64,000 bases of DNA from Bacillota bacterium. Its GTDB lineage: Bacteria > Bacillota > Clostridia > Lachnospirales > Lachnospiraceae. The position numbers and the translations under genes were made by a program. The notes under the pieces were generated by a model, which had not been told where the DNA came from, ran no database searches, and was given only the letters and a program-made list of their open reading frames with translations. This document shows, piece by piece, positions 1 through 7,561 of this stretch. The stretch is taken from NCBI GenBank assembly GCA_023436065.1, contig JAEZKU010000064.1, positions 1 to 64,000 of the forward strand, in the 5' to 3' direction. Each line of letters opens with the position of its first letter. The first letter of the stretch is position 1.

Positions 1-1
1 G

Positions 2-50
2 GGGACGGGGTTGGTGACACAGTGACACAGGGACGGGGTTGGTGACACAG
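2..50 (+). repeat. Left REP-like direct repeats of the RAYT element
   Basis: Two identical 21-bp units lie at 2-22 and 30-50, a 28-bp period. They share the GGGACGGGGTTG core with the reverse complement of the right-end repeats, so the element has imperfect inverted ends. Confidence 0.8.
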
Positions 51-109
51 CGTGACTCACGAACAGGGTCACTAACACGATTTATTTTTTTATATTGGAG
101 GTTATTTTT

Positions 110-871
110 GTGCCAAGAGGAGCTAGGATAAAGAGTAATAGTGGAATATATCATATCATTATGCGAGGTATAAACCGCCAAACTATATTTGAAGATGAAG
201 AAGATTGCAGAAGGTTTATTCAAACAATGCTAAGATACAAAGAGAAATGTGAATATATGATATTTGCTTATTGCTTAATGGGAAATCATTTTCATCTATT
301 GCTAAAAGAGGGGAAAGACCCGTTGGAGACTGTGATACGAAGGATATGTGGTAGCTATGTACTTTGGTATAACAGAAAATATGGAAGAGTAGGCCATTTA
401 TTTCAGGATAGATTTAGAAGCGAACCAGTGGAAGACACTGAGTACTTTCTAACTGTACTCAGATATATTTTTCGCAATTCGATAGAAGCAGGTATAGTTA
501 CACAGATAAATAATCACAAATGGTCTAATTATATGGACTATGCTAAAGGAGTTAAGCAGATAGAAATAGACTTCGTTTTAAATATTTTTAACACAGATAG
601 AGAAATAGCGGTTAGAGATTTCATGAAACACATAAAAAAAGATGATGATGATAATTGTCTGGATATAGTAGAAAAATCAAGCATAACAGATTCGGATGCG
701 AAAAAAATAATTATGACTCTGTGTAATATTGAAAATGCTATTGATTTACAGAATTTTGATAAAGAAAAAAGAAATTTGCACCTAAAAGAACTGAAGCGAA
801 AGTATGGTTTATCAATTAGACAGATTGAGAGATTGACAGGTGTTAGCAGAGGAATAATACAAAGGGTTTGA
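110..871 (+). CDS. REP-associated (Y1/IS200-like) transposase
   Basis: A 253-residue protein of the TnpA-REP family, which nicks and joins single-stranded REP DNA through one catalytic tyrosine and a HUH metal site. The HUH pair is visible as GNHFHLL near residue 60, after the IYHIIMRG opening typical of the family. The C-terminus (LSIRQIERLTGVSRGIIQRV) reads as a helix-turn-helix. I chose the GTG at 110 because GGAGG at 97-101 sits 8 nt before it; an in-frame TTG at 95 overlaps that site. No frameshift or internal stop is seen, so the gene looks intact. Its AT-rich codon use differs from the polyamine genes downstream, which fits a mobile gene. Confidence 0.85.
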   Translation: MPRGARIKSNSGIYHIIMRGINRQTIFEDEEDCRRFIQTMLRYKEKCEYMIFAYCLMGNHFHLLLKEGKDPLETVIRRICGSYVLWYNRKYGRVGHLFQDRFRSEPVEDTEYFLTVLRYIFRNSIEAGIVTQINNHKWSNYMDYAKGVKQIEIDFVLNIFNTDREIAVRDFMKHIKKDDDDNCLDIVEKSSITDSDAKKIIMTLCNIENAIDLQNFDKEKRNLHLKELKRKYGLSIRQIERLTGVSRGIIQRV

Positions 872-929
872 TGTGACAGCAACCCCGTCCCCTTGACACA
901 TGTGACAGCAACCCCGTCCCCTTGACACA
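872..929 (+). repeat. Right REP-like tandem repeat of the RAYT element
   Basis: Two exact 29-bp copies lie head to tail at 872-900 and 901-929. The first starts directly after the transposase stop codon. Each contains AACCCCGTCCCC, the reverse complement of the left-end core. Confidence 0.85.
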
Positions 930-942
930 TGGTAAAAATCTC

Positions 943-971
943 TTGACTATATCTTAGTGTATAGTTATAAT
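943..971 (+). promoter_or_regulatory. Sigma-A promoter of the XRE-cupin regulator
   Basis: TTGACT at 943-948, a 17-bp spacer and a perfect TATAAT at 966-971 precede the regulator start by about 40 bp. Confidence 0.7.
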
Positions 972-1013
972 AAATGCGTTAAAGCGCACAAATGTCATGA
1001 AAGAGAGTAATCT

Positions 1014-1568
1014 ATGGAGTATATCACACAAAATGTAGCCCGTAATTTGAAGCGGCTTCGCAAAGCAAGGGAAATGAGTCTTGATGATGTGGCGAAGCAG
1101 ACAGGGATCAGCAAGAGTATGCTGGGACAGATCGAGCGAGGAGTATCAATCCCTACGGTAGAGACGCTTGGTAAGATTGTCAGCGGGCTCAGAGTTTCCT
1201 TTCACTCCTTAATCAGTGCTGCAAAGAATGATGTGGTCCTGGTGAGAAAAGAGGAGTTGACACCCTCCTATAGCAGTAAAGGGGAGGAATACAAGGCTTA
1301 CGAGTATTTTCCCTATGAGGAGGACCGAACCTTTGAGATCTATCTCATGAATTTGGAAGCGCATTCTGAGTATTCCTCCGACGGGCATGGAGATAATACT
1401 TACGAATACCTTACGGTGACATCCGGAACCCTGATTGTTCAGGTGGATGGGAAGAGCTATGAAGTGAAGGAAGAAAATTCGATCCGTTTTCCGACTGCCA
1501 CGAAGCATAAATACATCAATAACAGTGACAAAATAACCAAATTCGTCGTTACTTTTACATGGAATTAA
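1014..1568 (+). CDS. XRE-cupin transcriptional regulator (PuuR-like)
   Basis: A 184-residue two-domain regulator. Residues 7-62 form an XRE helix-turn-helix (LKRLRKAREMSLDDVAKQTG, then SKSMLGQIERG), and roughly 105-184 form a cupin that in this family senses a small ligand. The same architecture as PuuR, together with its place directly upstream of a polyamine import and degradation operon, suggests it responds to putrescine or a related amine. That target is inferred from context. It has its own promoter at 943-971 and is separated from the next gene by a promoter and a terminator hairpin, so it is probably transcribed alone. Other XRE-cupin proteins control amino-acid or sulfur genes, so the ligand remains open. 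Confidence 0.8.
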   Translation: MEYITQNVARNLKRLRKAREMSLDDVAKQTGISKSMLGQIERGVSIPTVETLGKIVSGLRVSFHSLISAAKNDVVLVRKEELTPSYSSKGEEYKAYEYFPYEEDRTFEIYLMNLEAHSEYSSDGHGDNTYEYLTVTSGTLIVQVDGKSYEVKEENSIRFPTATKHKYINNSDKITKFVVTFTWN

Positions 1569-1586
1569 AAAAGTTAAAAATTTTAG

Positions 1587-1615
1587 TTGACAATATAACG
1601 CACAATTGTTATACT
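1587..1615 (+). promoter_or_regulatory. Sigma-A promoter of the P-II/polyamine operon
   Basis: TTGACA at 1587-1592, a 17-bp spacer and TATACT at 1610-1615. The spacer contains the short palindrome ACAATTGT, a possible operator. The predicted transcript starts near 1622, only about 28 nt before a terminator hairpin. Confidence 0.7.
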
Positions 1616-1649
1616 TCCAATAAATTAAATAGGCAATCAATGAACAACA

Positions 1650-1688
1650 GCGTTTAAATGGAGTAAATCCGTTTACACGCTTTTTTTT
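1650..1688 (+). terminator. Leader terminator or attenuator before the P-II gene
   Basis: GCGT-t-TAAA-t-GGA pairs with TCC-g-TTTA-c-ACGC around a GTAAA loop and is followed by eight T residues at 1681-1688. It lies downstream of the 1587-1615 promoter and upstream of the gene, so it could stop transcription in the leader. AGCGTTT at its 5' base can instead pair with AAACGCT at 1718-1724, a possible anti-terminator. It could equally just end the XRE transcript. Confidence 0.6.
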
Positions 1689-1716
1689 ATATCATTGGAT
1701 AACTATCCTATGATAT
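1689..1716 (+). promoter_or_regulatory. 28-nt hairpin in the P-II leader
   Basis: ATATCAT-t-GGAT pairs with ATCC-t-ATGATAT around an AACT loop, directly after the T-run of the preceding terminator. It may be an operator palindrome or part of a switching leader. No protein binding it can be named from sequence. Confidence 0.5.
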
Positions 1717-1777
1717 AAAACGCTCCGCTTAGCTGAAGTCATTGGAATTAGAGATGTAATAAGAATGGAGGAATCAT

Positions 1778-2122
1778 ATGAAAGAAATTACCATGTATAT
1801 TAAACCTGAAAAGCTTGAAGTAGTGAAAGAAATCCTGAAAAAGCATGGCTGTGGCGGTATGTCCGTAATGAGTATTATGGGCTGTGGTATCCAGCTTGGT
1901 GACACTTCACCGGTAGAGTTTAAAGGTTTGCGAACCTCAATCAATTTAATTCCTAAGATTAAGATCGAAGTGATTGTCAAGGATGAGCTGGTAGAAGATA
2001 TTCTGCTGGAGGTTCGAGATAAAGTTGCATCCGGTCAGGTAGGGGACGGTAAAATAGTGATTAAGAATGTCGAGGATGTAATGAGAATCCGAACCGGCGA
2101 GAGAGGTAATGATGCAATATAA
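1778..2122 (+). CDS. P-II family signalling protein, non-canonical T-loop
   Basis: A 114-residue P-II (GlnB/GlnK fold) protein. These trimers bind ATP/ADP and 2-oxoglutarate and switch a partner protein through the T-loop. The C-terminal signature is clear (GDGKIVIKNVEDVMRIRTGE, residues 88-107), as is PKIKIEVIV at about 59-67. The T-loop departs from GlnB: where YRGAEY carries the uridylylated Tyr51, this protein reads FKGLRT, so it cannot be modified at that site. It sits at the head of the potABCD operon, not beside amtB. A role in tuning polyamine uptake to nitrogen or carbon status is inferred. GGAGG at 1767-1771 supports the ATG. Confidence 0.8.
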   Translation: MKEITMYIKPEKLEVVKEILKKHGCGGMSVMSIMGCGIQLGDTSPVEFKGLRTSINLIPKIKIEVIVKDELVEDILLEVRDKVASGQVGDGKIVIKNVEDVMRIRTGERGNDAI

Positions 2123-2130
2123 ATAGAAGA

Positions 2131-2175
2131 AAAGCAAAGATGCTGACGCGGGCAGTTAGCAGCTTTGCTTTTTTT
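2131..2175 (+). terminator. Intrinsic terminator between the P-II gene and potA
   Basis: AAAGCAAAG-a-TGCT-g-AC pairs with GT-t-AGCA-g-CTTTGCTTT around a 7-nt loop and is followed by a T-run. It starts 9 nt after the P-II stop. No promoter is obvious between it and potA, so expression of the transporter may depend on read-through. Confidence 0.8.
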
Positions 2176-2207
2176 CTATCCTAACAAACTCTAAAGGAGT
2201 GATTACA

Positions 2208-3341
2208 ATGACTGGGGAACGTAAGGCGATAGTTGAAATAGTAAACGTGAACAAGAAATACGGGGAAAATCATGTGGTTCATGATTTCAATCTAAAGATT
2301 TATGAAGGTGAATTTTTAACCATGCTTGGTCCGTCCGGCTGTGGAAAGACTACACTTTTAAGGATGATTGGCGGTTTCGAGGAGGCTTCGGACGGGCAGA
2401 TACTCCTGGAGGAAGAGAATGTTGAAAAGAAGGAGCCCTTTGAACGGAATGTCAATACGGTGTTCCAAAGCTATGCTTTGTTTCCACACCTGAATATCTT
2501 TCAGAATATTGCTTACGGACTGAAGATGAAAAAGGTCCCAAAAGCAGAGATTAAAAGCAGAGTACAGGAAATGCTGGAGCTTGTACAGCTGAATGGCTAC
2601 GACAAACGATTTCCTAGTCAGTTATCCGGTGGACAGAAGCAAAGAGTTGCAATAGCGAGAGCCTTGATTAACAGGCCGAAGGTCCTGCTTCTGGATGAGC
2701 CTTTAGGAGCTCTTGACCTAAAGCTAAGAAAGGAAATGCAGTTGGAACTTAAGAATCTGCAAAGAAAGCTGGGAATAACCTTTATCTATGTAACTCATGA
2801 TCAGGAGGAAGCGCTGACGATGAGTGATCGTATCGCTATCCTGAATCAGGGTTACCTAGATCAGTTAGATGCTCCACAAGTAATCTATGAGAAGCCCAGA
2901 ACCAGATTTGTAGCTGACTTTATAGGCGAGTCCAATATCTTTGAATCCACAGTCATTGAACAGAAGGGCTTGAATGTCAAGATAGGACTGGAGGTTGGGG
3001 AAGCCCTGGGAAGGTTAGATGAACACATGACCTTTGAAGAAGGGGAGATGGTGTATGCCTGTGTCAGACCGGAGAAGCTGAAGTTTTCCAAAGCTGAAGT
3101 CGAAGGCTTCAGTATCCAGGGTATTGTGAAAGAACAGATCTATGTGGGAAATATCATAAAAAGCAATATTGTGATTGGAAACGGTCAGACCCTAAAGCTT
3201 AGCAGAATGGACATTGATGAGACACCCCGCGTTGGAGAAGTAGTGAACATCTATTGGGAGCTGGAGGACGTGGTCGTTATGAAATCCAGAGATCATTTAA
3301 TCTATAACGTAATAGAAAATGTGAATTTAGGAGGGGTGTGA
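2208..3341 (+). CDS. potA: Spermidine/putrescine ABC transporter ATP-binding protein
   Basis: A 377-residue ATPase that powers polyamine import through PotB and PotC. Visible motifs in order are Walker A GPSGCGKTT at 41-49, a Q-loop (VFQSYALFPH), the signature LSGGQKQRVAIARAL near 139, Walker B LLLDEPLGALD and the switch histidine in YVTHDQEEALTMSD. A C-terminal TOBE-type regulatory region follows from about residue 270. The ATG at 2208 is 8 nt after AAAGGAG (2193-2199); an in-frame GTG at 2199 overlaps that site and was not used. The stop is directly followed by potB, which implies translational coupling. Substrate range is inferred from the PotD gene and the catabolic genes downstream. Confidence 0.92.
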   Translation: MTGERKAIVEIVNVNKKYGENHVVHDFNLKIYEGEFLTMLGPSGCGKTTLLRMIGGFEEASDGQILLEEENVEKKEPFERNVNTVFQSYALFPHLNIFQNIAYGLKMKKVPKAEIKSRVQEMLELVQLNGYDKRFPSQLSGGQKQRVAIARALINRPKVLLLDEPLGALDLKLRKEMQLELKNLQRKLGITFIYVTHDQEEALTMSDRIAILNQGYLDQLDAPQVIYEKPRTRFVADFIGESNIFESTVIEQKGLNVKIGLEVGEALGRLDEHMTFEEGEMVYACVRPEKLKFSKAEVEGFSIQGIVKEQIYVGNIIKSNIVIGNGQTLKLSRMDIDETPRVGEVVNIYWELEDVVVMKSRDHLIYNVIENVNLGGV

Positions 3342-4211
3342 ATGAGAAGAAGCCATTCCTTTCGTAACAAGACGATTCCCTTATTAACGACGGTTTCCCC
3401 GGTCACCCTGTGGCTATTACTCTTAGTGGCTGTTCCACTAATCTATATATTGTATTTAAGCTTTCTTTCTACAGATGGTTATCGAGTAGTATACCAGCTA
3501 ACCTTCAGCAATTATAAGGAACTATTAAATCCAAGCTATCTGGAGATCTATAAGAATTCCTTTGTGCTGGCATTGCTTACAACTGTAGCCGGAATACTTT
3601 TTGGATATCCCTTTGCTTATCATATGGCTCGGGCGGGAAAGAAGAAAAAAGGACTCATGATGTTGCTGCTTATGATCCCCTTCTGGACCAATTCCATGAT
3701 CCGCCTGAATGGTTGGAAGACAATTCTTGGCAAAACCGGACTTTTAAACACTCTGTTGATGAACTTAAACCTGATCGATCAACCTTTGGAAATCCTCTAC
3801 ACCAGAGGAGCCGTTTTACTTGGTATGATATATATTTTATTTCCCTATATGGTACTACCGCTGTTTGCTTCCATTGATAAATTGGACTTCAGCTTATTGG
3901 AGGCTTCGAATGATCTGGGAGCGAATCCTGTCAAAACCTTTTTGCATGTGACCCTTCCGCTAACAGCTCCCGGCATCTTCTCCGGTACGATACTGGTTTT
4001 TATACCATCCCTCGGGTATTTCTTCGTATCAGACATTATGGGTGGAGGCAAATCACAGCTGATAGGCAATCTGATCGAAACTCAGTTCAAGGCAGCGAAC
4101 AATTGGCCACTCGGGGCAGCCTTTTCCGTATTGCTGATTGCTTTGATTATTATTCTGGTATCCATCTATAAACGATGCGGTGGAGATATGAAGGATCTGG
4201 GGGTGATGTGA
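3342..4211 (+). CDS. potB: Spermidine/putrescine ABC transporter permease
   Basis: A 289-residue inner-membrane permease with six likely membrane segments, the first at about residues 17-40. The ABC permease EAA loop that docks PotA is visible as EASNDLGANPVKTFLHVTLP near residue 188. Its ATG follows the potA stop without a gap, and the ribosome binding site (GGAGGGG) lies inside the end of potA. It pairs with PotC to form the channel. Confidence 0.9.
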   Translation: MRRSHSFRNKTIPLLTTVSPVTLWLLLLVAVPLIYILYLSFLSTDGYRVVYQLTFSNYKELLNPSYLEIYKNSFVLALLTTVAGILFGYPFAYHMARAGKKKKGLMMLLLMIPFWTNSMIRLNGWKTILGKTGLLNTLLMNLNLIDQPLEILYTRGAVLLGMIYILFPYMVLPLFASIDKLDFSLLEASNDLGANPVKTFLHVTLPLTAPGIFSGTILVFIPSLGYFFVSDIMGGGKSQLIGNLIETQFKAANNWPLGAAFSVLLIALIIILVSIYKRCGGDMKDLGVM

Positions 4212-4212
4212 G

Positions 4213-4998
4213 ATGAGAGGTGCAAGAAAAAGCATATTCAGGAAGTTTAGTGGATTGTACGATTGGCTCATTTATCTCTTCCTCTACCTGCCCATAGCAG
4301 TTGTAGTGTTATTCTCTTTCAATACTTCAAAAAGGAATATAGAATTCGAAAGCTTTACCTTCAGCTGGTATGGCAAGCTCTTTCACAATGATGCTTTGCT
4401 TCAAGCCTATGGAAATACGCTGATCGTAGGTATTGCAAGTACTTTGGTTGCTACGGTGATAGGAACAATGGCTTCCTACGGTATGTCAAAATATAAATTC
4501 AAGGGTAAGGGGATCATCGATACTTTACTGTATATACCCGTAGTCATTCCTGAGATTGTCCTTGGTATTTCTTTGCTGGCCATTTTCAACATCTCTCAGA
4601 TTCCCATGGGATTGGTGTCTTTGACCATAGCCCATGCAACCTTCTGTATTCCGTTTGTTGTATTCACGGTTAATGCAAGATTAGCAGGCTTCGATAAATC
4701 TGTGGAGGAAGCAGCGATGGACCTGGGTGCGGGTAGGATAAAGACCTTCTTTACTGTAACCTTACCGATTATTCTTCCAGGTGTGATAGCAGGAGCCTTT
4801 TTATCCTTTACCTTATCCATTGACGATATCATAATCAGCTTCTTTACTACAGGACCGGGAAGCAACACCTTCCCGTTAAAGATTATGGAGCTGACAAAGA
4901 CAGGGGTTACACCGGATGTATATGCCCTGTCAACCATAGTGCTGGTGTTCACCATACTGGCGGCAGTATTTACGCAAAGAGATTCAAAGACAAAGTGA
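4213..4998 (+). CDS. potC: Spermidine/putrescine ABC transporter permease
   Basis: A 261-residue permease, partner of PotB, with about six membrane segments. Its EAA loop reads EEAAMDLGAGRIKTFFTVTL around residue 165. One base separates the potB stop from this start. The short final segment ends in a basic tail (QRDSKTK), as usual for the cytoplasmic end. Confidence 0.9.
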   Translation: MRGARKSIFRKFSGLYDWLIYLFLYLPIAVVVLFSFNTSKRNIEFESFTFSWYGKLFHNDALLQAYGNTLIVGIASTLVATVIGTMASYGMSKYKFKGKGIIDTLLYIPVVIPEIVLGISLLAIFNISQIPMGLVSLTIAHATFCIPFVVFTVNARLAGFDKSVEEAAMDLGAGRIKTFFTVTLPIILPGVIAGAFLSFTLSIDDIIISFFTTGPGSNTFPLKIMELTKTGVTPDVYALSTIVLVFTILAAVFTQRDSKTK

Positions 4999-5069
4999 AA
5001 GGGATGTAATGCTGACCCTGCACCGGCAATAAAGTTACTTAAATTCTTAAAATAAAGGAGGATATGGTT

Positions 5070-6137
5070 ATGAGAAAATCTAAGATACTACGCAGAAAAG
5101 AATTAGTGATATTTATGATGGCAGTTTTCATCCTTACTTTCACCGGCTGTGGAAAAAGCAATGACGATAAGGGGACCTTGAACCTGTTTATGTGGACGGA
5201 ATATCTGCCTGAATCCGTGATCACCGGCTTTGAGGAGGAGACAGGGATTGATGTAAAGATGCAGACCTACTCCAATAATGAAGAGATGCTTGCTAAGGTT
5301 ACAGGCAGTACGGACGGCACCTACGATATCGTGTGTCCCAGTGATTATATGGTAGAGAACATGATCTCCCAGGGGCTGTTGCTGGAGATGGACAAAGAGA
5401 AATTGCCCAATCTTAAGAATATAGATCCGGCTTATCTAAATCCCAGCTTTGATCCGGACAATCAGCATTCTGCCCCTTACCTGGGTGGTGCAGGAGTTAT
5501 TGTCTATAATAAAACCCTGGTACCGGAAGGTGCTGATTTTACTACCTATGAAGAGCTCTTTAAGCCGGATTATGCGAATTCCGTCGTTGTCCTGGATGAT
5601 TTCAGATCCATCATCGGTATCACTTCCCTTAGCATGGGCTACGACATGAATGAGACCGATGAAGGCAGGTTGGGAGAAATTAAAGGAAAACTGTTAACCT
5701 TAAAGCCGAACATTAAGAGCCTTGACAGTGATTCGCCAAAGACGCTGATGATTACGGAGGAGACCTCTGTGGGACTGTTCTGGAGTGGTGAAGCGGCTAT
5801 CGCATTGGAGGAAAATGATAACCTTGCAGTCGCATACCCGAAGGAAGGCATGTATCTGTTCTTCGACAACCTCTGTATACTCAAGGATGCCAAGAATGCA
5901 GAGAATGCATATAAATTCATTGACTATGTCCTAAGTGCTGAGGTGAATAAGGAAATTGTCAGCGAATTCCCTTATCTTAATCCTAATACTGCAGGTACAG
6001 CCTTAATGGATGTAGATTACAAGAAAAACCCGGCCATTATGATCCCGTCTGAAGAGATCGCAAAAGGCCATTATGTGAAGAATATCGGCAAAACAGTAGA
6101 TGTATACAGTGAAATGTGGGCTGAGTTCACCAAATAA
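5070..6137 (+). CDS. potD: Polyamine-binding lipoprotein
   Basis: A 355-residue extracellular solute-binding protein that delivers polyamine to PotBC. A basic N-terminus, hydrophobic stretch and TFTGC lipobox place the acylated cysteine at residue 27. The mature part begins NLFMWTEYLPESVITGFEEE, typical of PotD/PotF. Two ATGs, at 5064 and 5070, are in frame; 5070 is chosen because AAAGGAGG at 5054-5061 is 8 nt upstream of it but only 2 nt from the other. The acidic and aromatic binding pocket cannot be assigned well enough to say putrescine or spermidine. The downstream enzymes favour putrescine. Confidence 0.9.
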   Translation: MRKSKILRRKELVIFMMAVFILTFTGCGKSNDDKGTLNLFMWTEYLPESVITGFEEETGIDVKMQTYSNNEEMLAKVTGSTDGTYDIVCPSDYMVENMISQGLLLEMDKEKLPNLKNIDPAYLNPSFDPDNQHSAPYLGGAGVIVYNKTLVPEGADFTTYEELFKPDYANSVVVLDDFRSIIGITSLSMGYDMNETDEGRLGEIKGKLLTLKPNIKSLDSDSPKTLMITEETSVGLFWSGEAAIALEENDNLAVAYPKEGMYLFFDNLCILKDAKNAENAYKFIDYVLSAEVNKEIVSEFPYLNPNTAGTALMDVDYKKNPAIMIPSEEIAKGHYVKNIGKTVDVYSEMWAEFTK

Positions 6138-6194
6138 ATTTACTGCATGAAACAATACATATAGAAATATTAACTGAAAGGCAAGGTAATCATT

Positions 6195-7550
6195 ATGAGA
6201 GACAAAGAGCAGATACTAAAGGAATTGAATAAGGTAATCAAGTTCATTCACAGCGATGAGCTGACGGATGCAGAGAAGCAGGAGCTTACCCGGGAGACCG
6301 TGGAATATTTCGACACCTATGTAAGCCCCGGATGGCTGAAGTACCGCAAATCTGTGTCAACGAATGCAGCAGTTGTGGAGTGGAAGGATTATGGCGCTTA
6401 CTGCTCTGGATTATATGGAGAAGAGTTTATTGACTGTCTTGGAGGTTTTGGTATCTATACCTGCGGACACAGAAATCCTGAGATCATTGAGACAGTGAAA
6501 GCACAATTAGATCATCAGGCACTCCATTCTCAAGAGCTATTGGATCCCCTACGGGGATATCTAGCTAAGGCAGTGGCAGATATTACACCCGGTGATTTGG
6601 AAAAATGTTTCTTCACAAATGGTGGTGCAGAGGCAGTAGAGATGGCGCTAAAGCTTGCCAGAATAGCGAATGGCGGCAGTTGGTTCATATCATCTGTCGG
6701 AGCCTTTCATGGGAAGTCCATGGGAGCAGTGTCCATGGCAGGAAAGGGTACCTATCGTGTTCCGTATTTACCAATGGTTCAGCAGGTTCAGCACGTCGAA
6801 TACGGGAATGCTGATGACATCAGAAAAGCAATTCACAATCTGACAGCGGTCGGAGAAAGGGTAGCCGGTGTTATATTGGAGCCCATCCAGGGAGAAGCCG
6901 GAATTATCCTTCCTCCGAAGGGATATTTGCAGGAGGTTAGAGCAATTTGTGACGAATATGGCGTCGCTTTGATCTTTGATGAGATCCAAACCGGTATGGG
7001 CAGAACCGGAACGATGTTCCGCTGCGAAGCGGAAGGTGTAGTTCCGGATATCATGACCTTTGGTAAAGCATTCGGTGGTGGAATTATGCCAATCACCGGA
7101 ATTATCTGCAGACCCCATATGTGGACCCAGGACCTGATCGATAATCCCTGGTTGCTTGGATCACCGACCTTTGGCGGTAATCCGCTGGCATGCTCCGCTG
7201 CCCTTGCAACGATTAAGTATATGCTGGAACAGGATATTCCGGGTCAATGTGCTGCAAAGGGTGAGTATCTCCTTGTGGGGCTTAAGAAGCTGAAAGAGAA
7301 ATATCCCACCGTCATAACGGAGGTACGCGGTATCGGTTTGATGATTGGTGTTGAATTTGTGACAAGTGATATTGGGTATTCTGTGGCAAAGGGAATGTTC
7401 GCCAGACGGGTGTTAACCGCAGGTACCTTAGTAAATGCAAAATGTATCCGATTTGAGCCTGCAGCAGTCATTACCCTTGAGGATATCGATCAGATTATCA
7501 CAAGAATGGATGAGGCCTTAGCGGATACTAAGGTGGAGTTTAATCGATAG
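6195..7550 (+). CDS. patA: Putrescine:2-oxoglutarate aminotransferase
   Basis: A 451-residue class III PLP enzyme that converts putrescine to 4-aminobutanal, passing the amino group to 2-oxoglutarate. It follows E. coli PatA (YgjG) closely along its whole length, including YFDTYVSPGWLKYRKSV, EFIDCLGGFGIYTCGHRNP and HSQELLDPLR. The PLP lysine is K291 (TFGKAFGGG) and the cofactor aspartate D262 (FDEIQTGMGR). The N-terminal helical extension of about 50 residues is a PatA trait not shared by GabT. Its position after potD and before an aldehyde dehydrogenase matches the first step of the transaminase route. Confidence 0.9.
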   Translation: MRDKEQILKELNKVIKFIHSDELTDAEKQELTRETVEYFDTYVSPGWLKYRKSVSTNAAVVEWKDYGAYCSGLYGEEFIDCLGGFGIYTCGHRNPEIIETVKAQLDHQALHSQELLDPLRGYLAKAVADITPGDLEKCFFTNGGAEAVEMALKLARIANGGSWFISSVGAFHGKSMGAVSMAGKGTYRVPYLPMVQQVQHVEYGNADDIRKAIHNLTAVGERVAGVILEPIQGEAGIILPPKGYLQEVRAICDEYGVALIFDEIQTGMGRTGTMFRCEAEGVVPDIMTFGKAFGGGIMPITGIICRPHMWTQDLIDNPWLLGSPTFGGNPLACSAALATIKYMLEQDIPGQCAAKGEYLLVGLKKLKEKYPTVITEVRGIGLMIGVEFVTSDIGYSVAKGMFARRVLTAGTLVNAKCIRFEPAAVITLEDIDQIITRMDEALADTKVEFNR

Positions 7551-7561
7551 GAGGGTTGGAG

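Larger units (their letters stand above)
1..929 (+). mobile_element. REP-associated tyrosine transposase (RAYT) element
   Basis: A single Y1-type transposase gene is bracketed by short repeats in opposite orientation. On the left are two direct copies of a GGGACGGGGTTGGTGACACAG unit; on the right are two exact 29-bp copies whose reverse complement begins GGGGACGGGGTTGCTGTCAC. This is the arrangement of RAYT genes with their REP sequences. The left edge is the window start, so more repeat copies may lie outside. Target duplications cannot be judged. Confidence 0.75.

Noticed and set aside
538..930. Minus-strand open frame over the RAYT gene and its right repeats
   Set aside because: Antisense to the transposase and runs through the REP units; no ribosome site.
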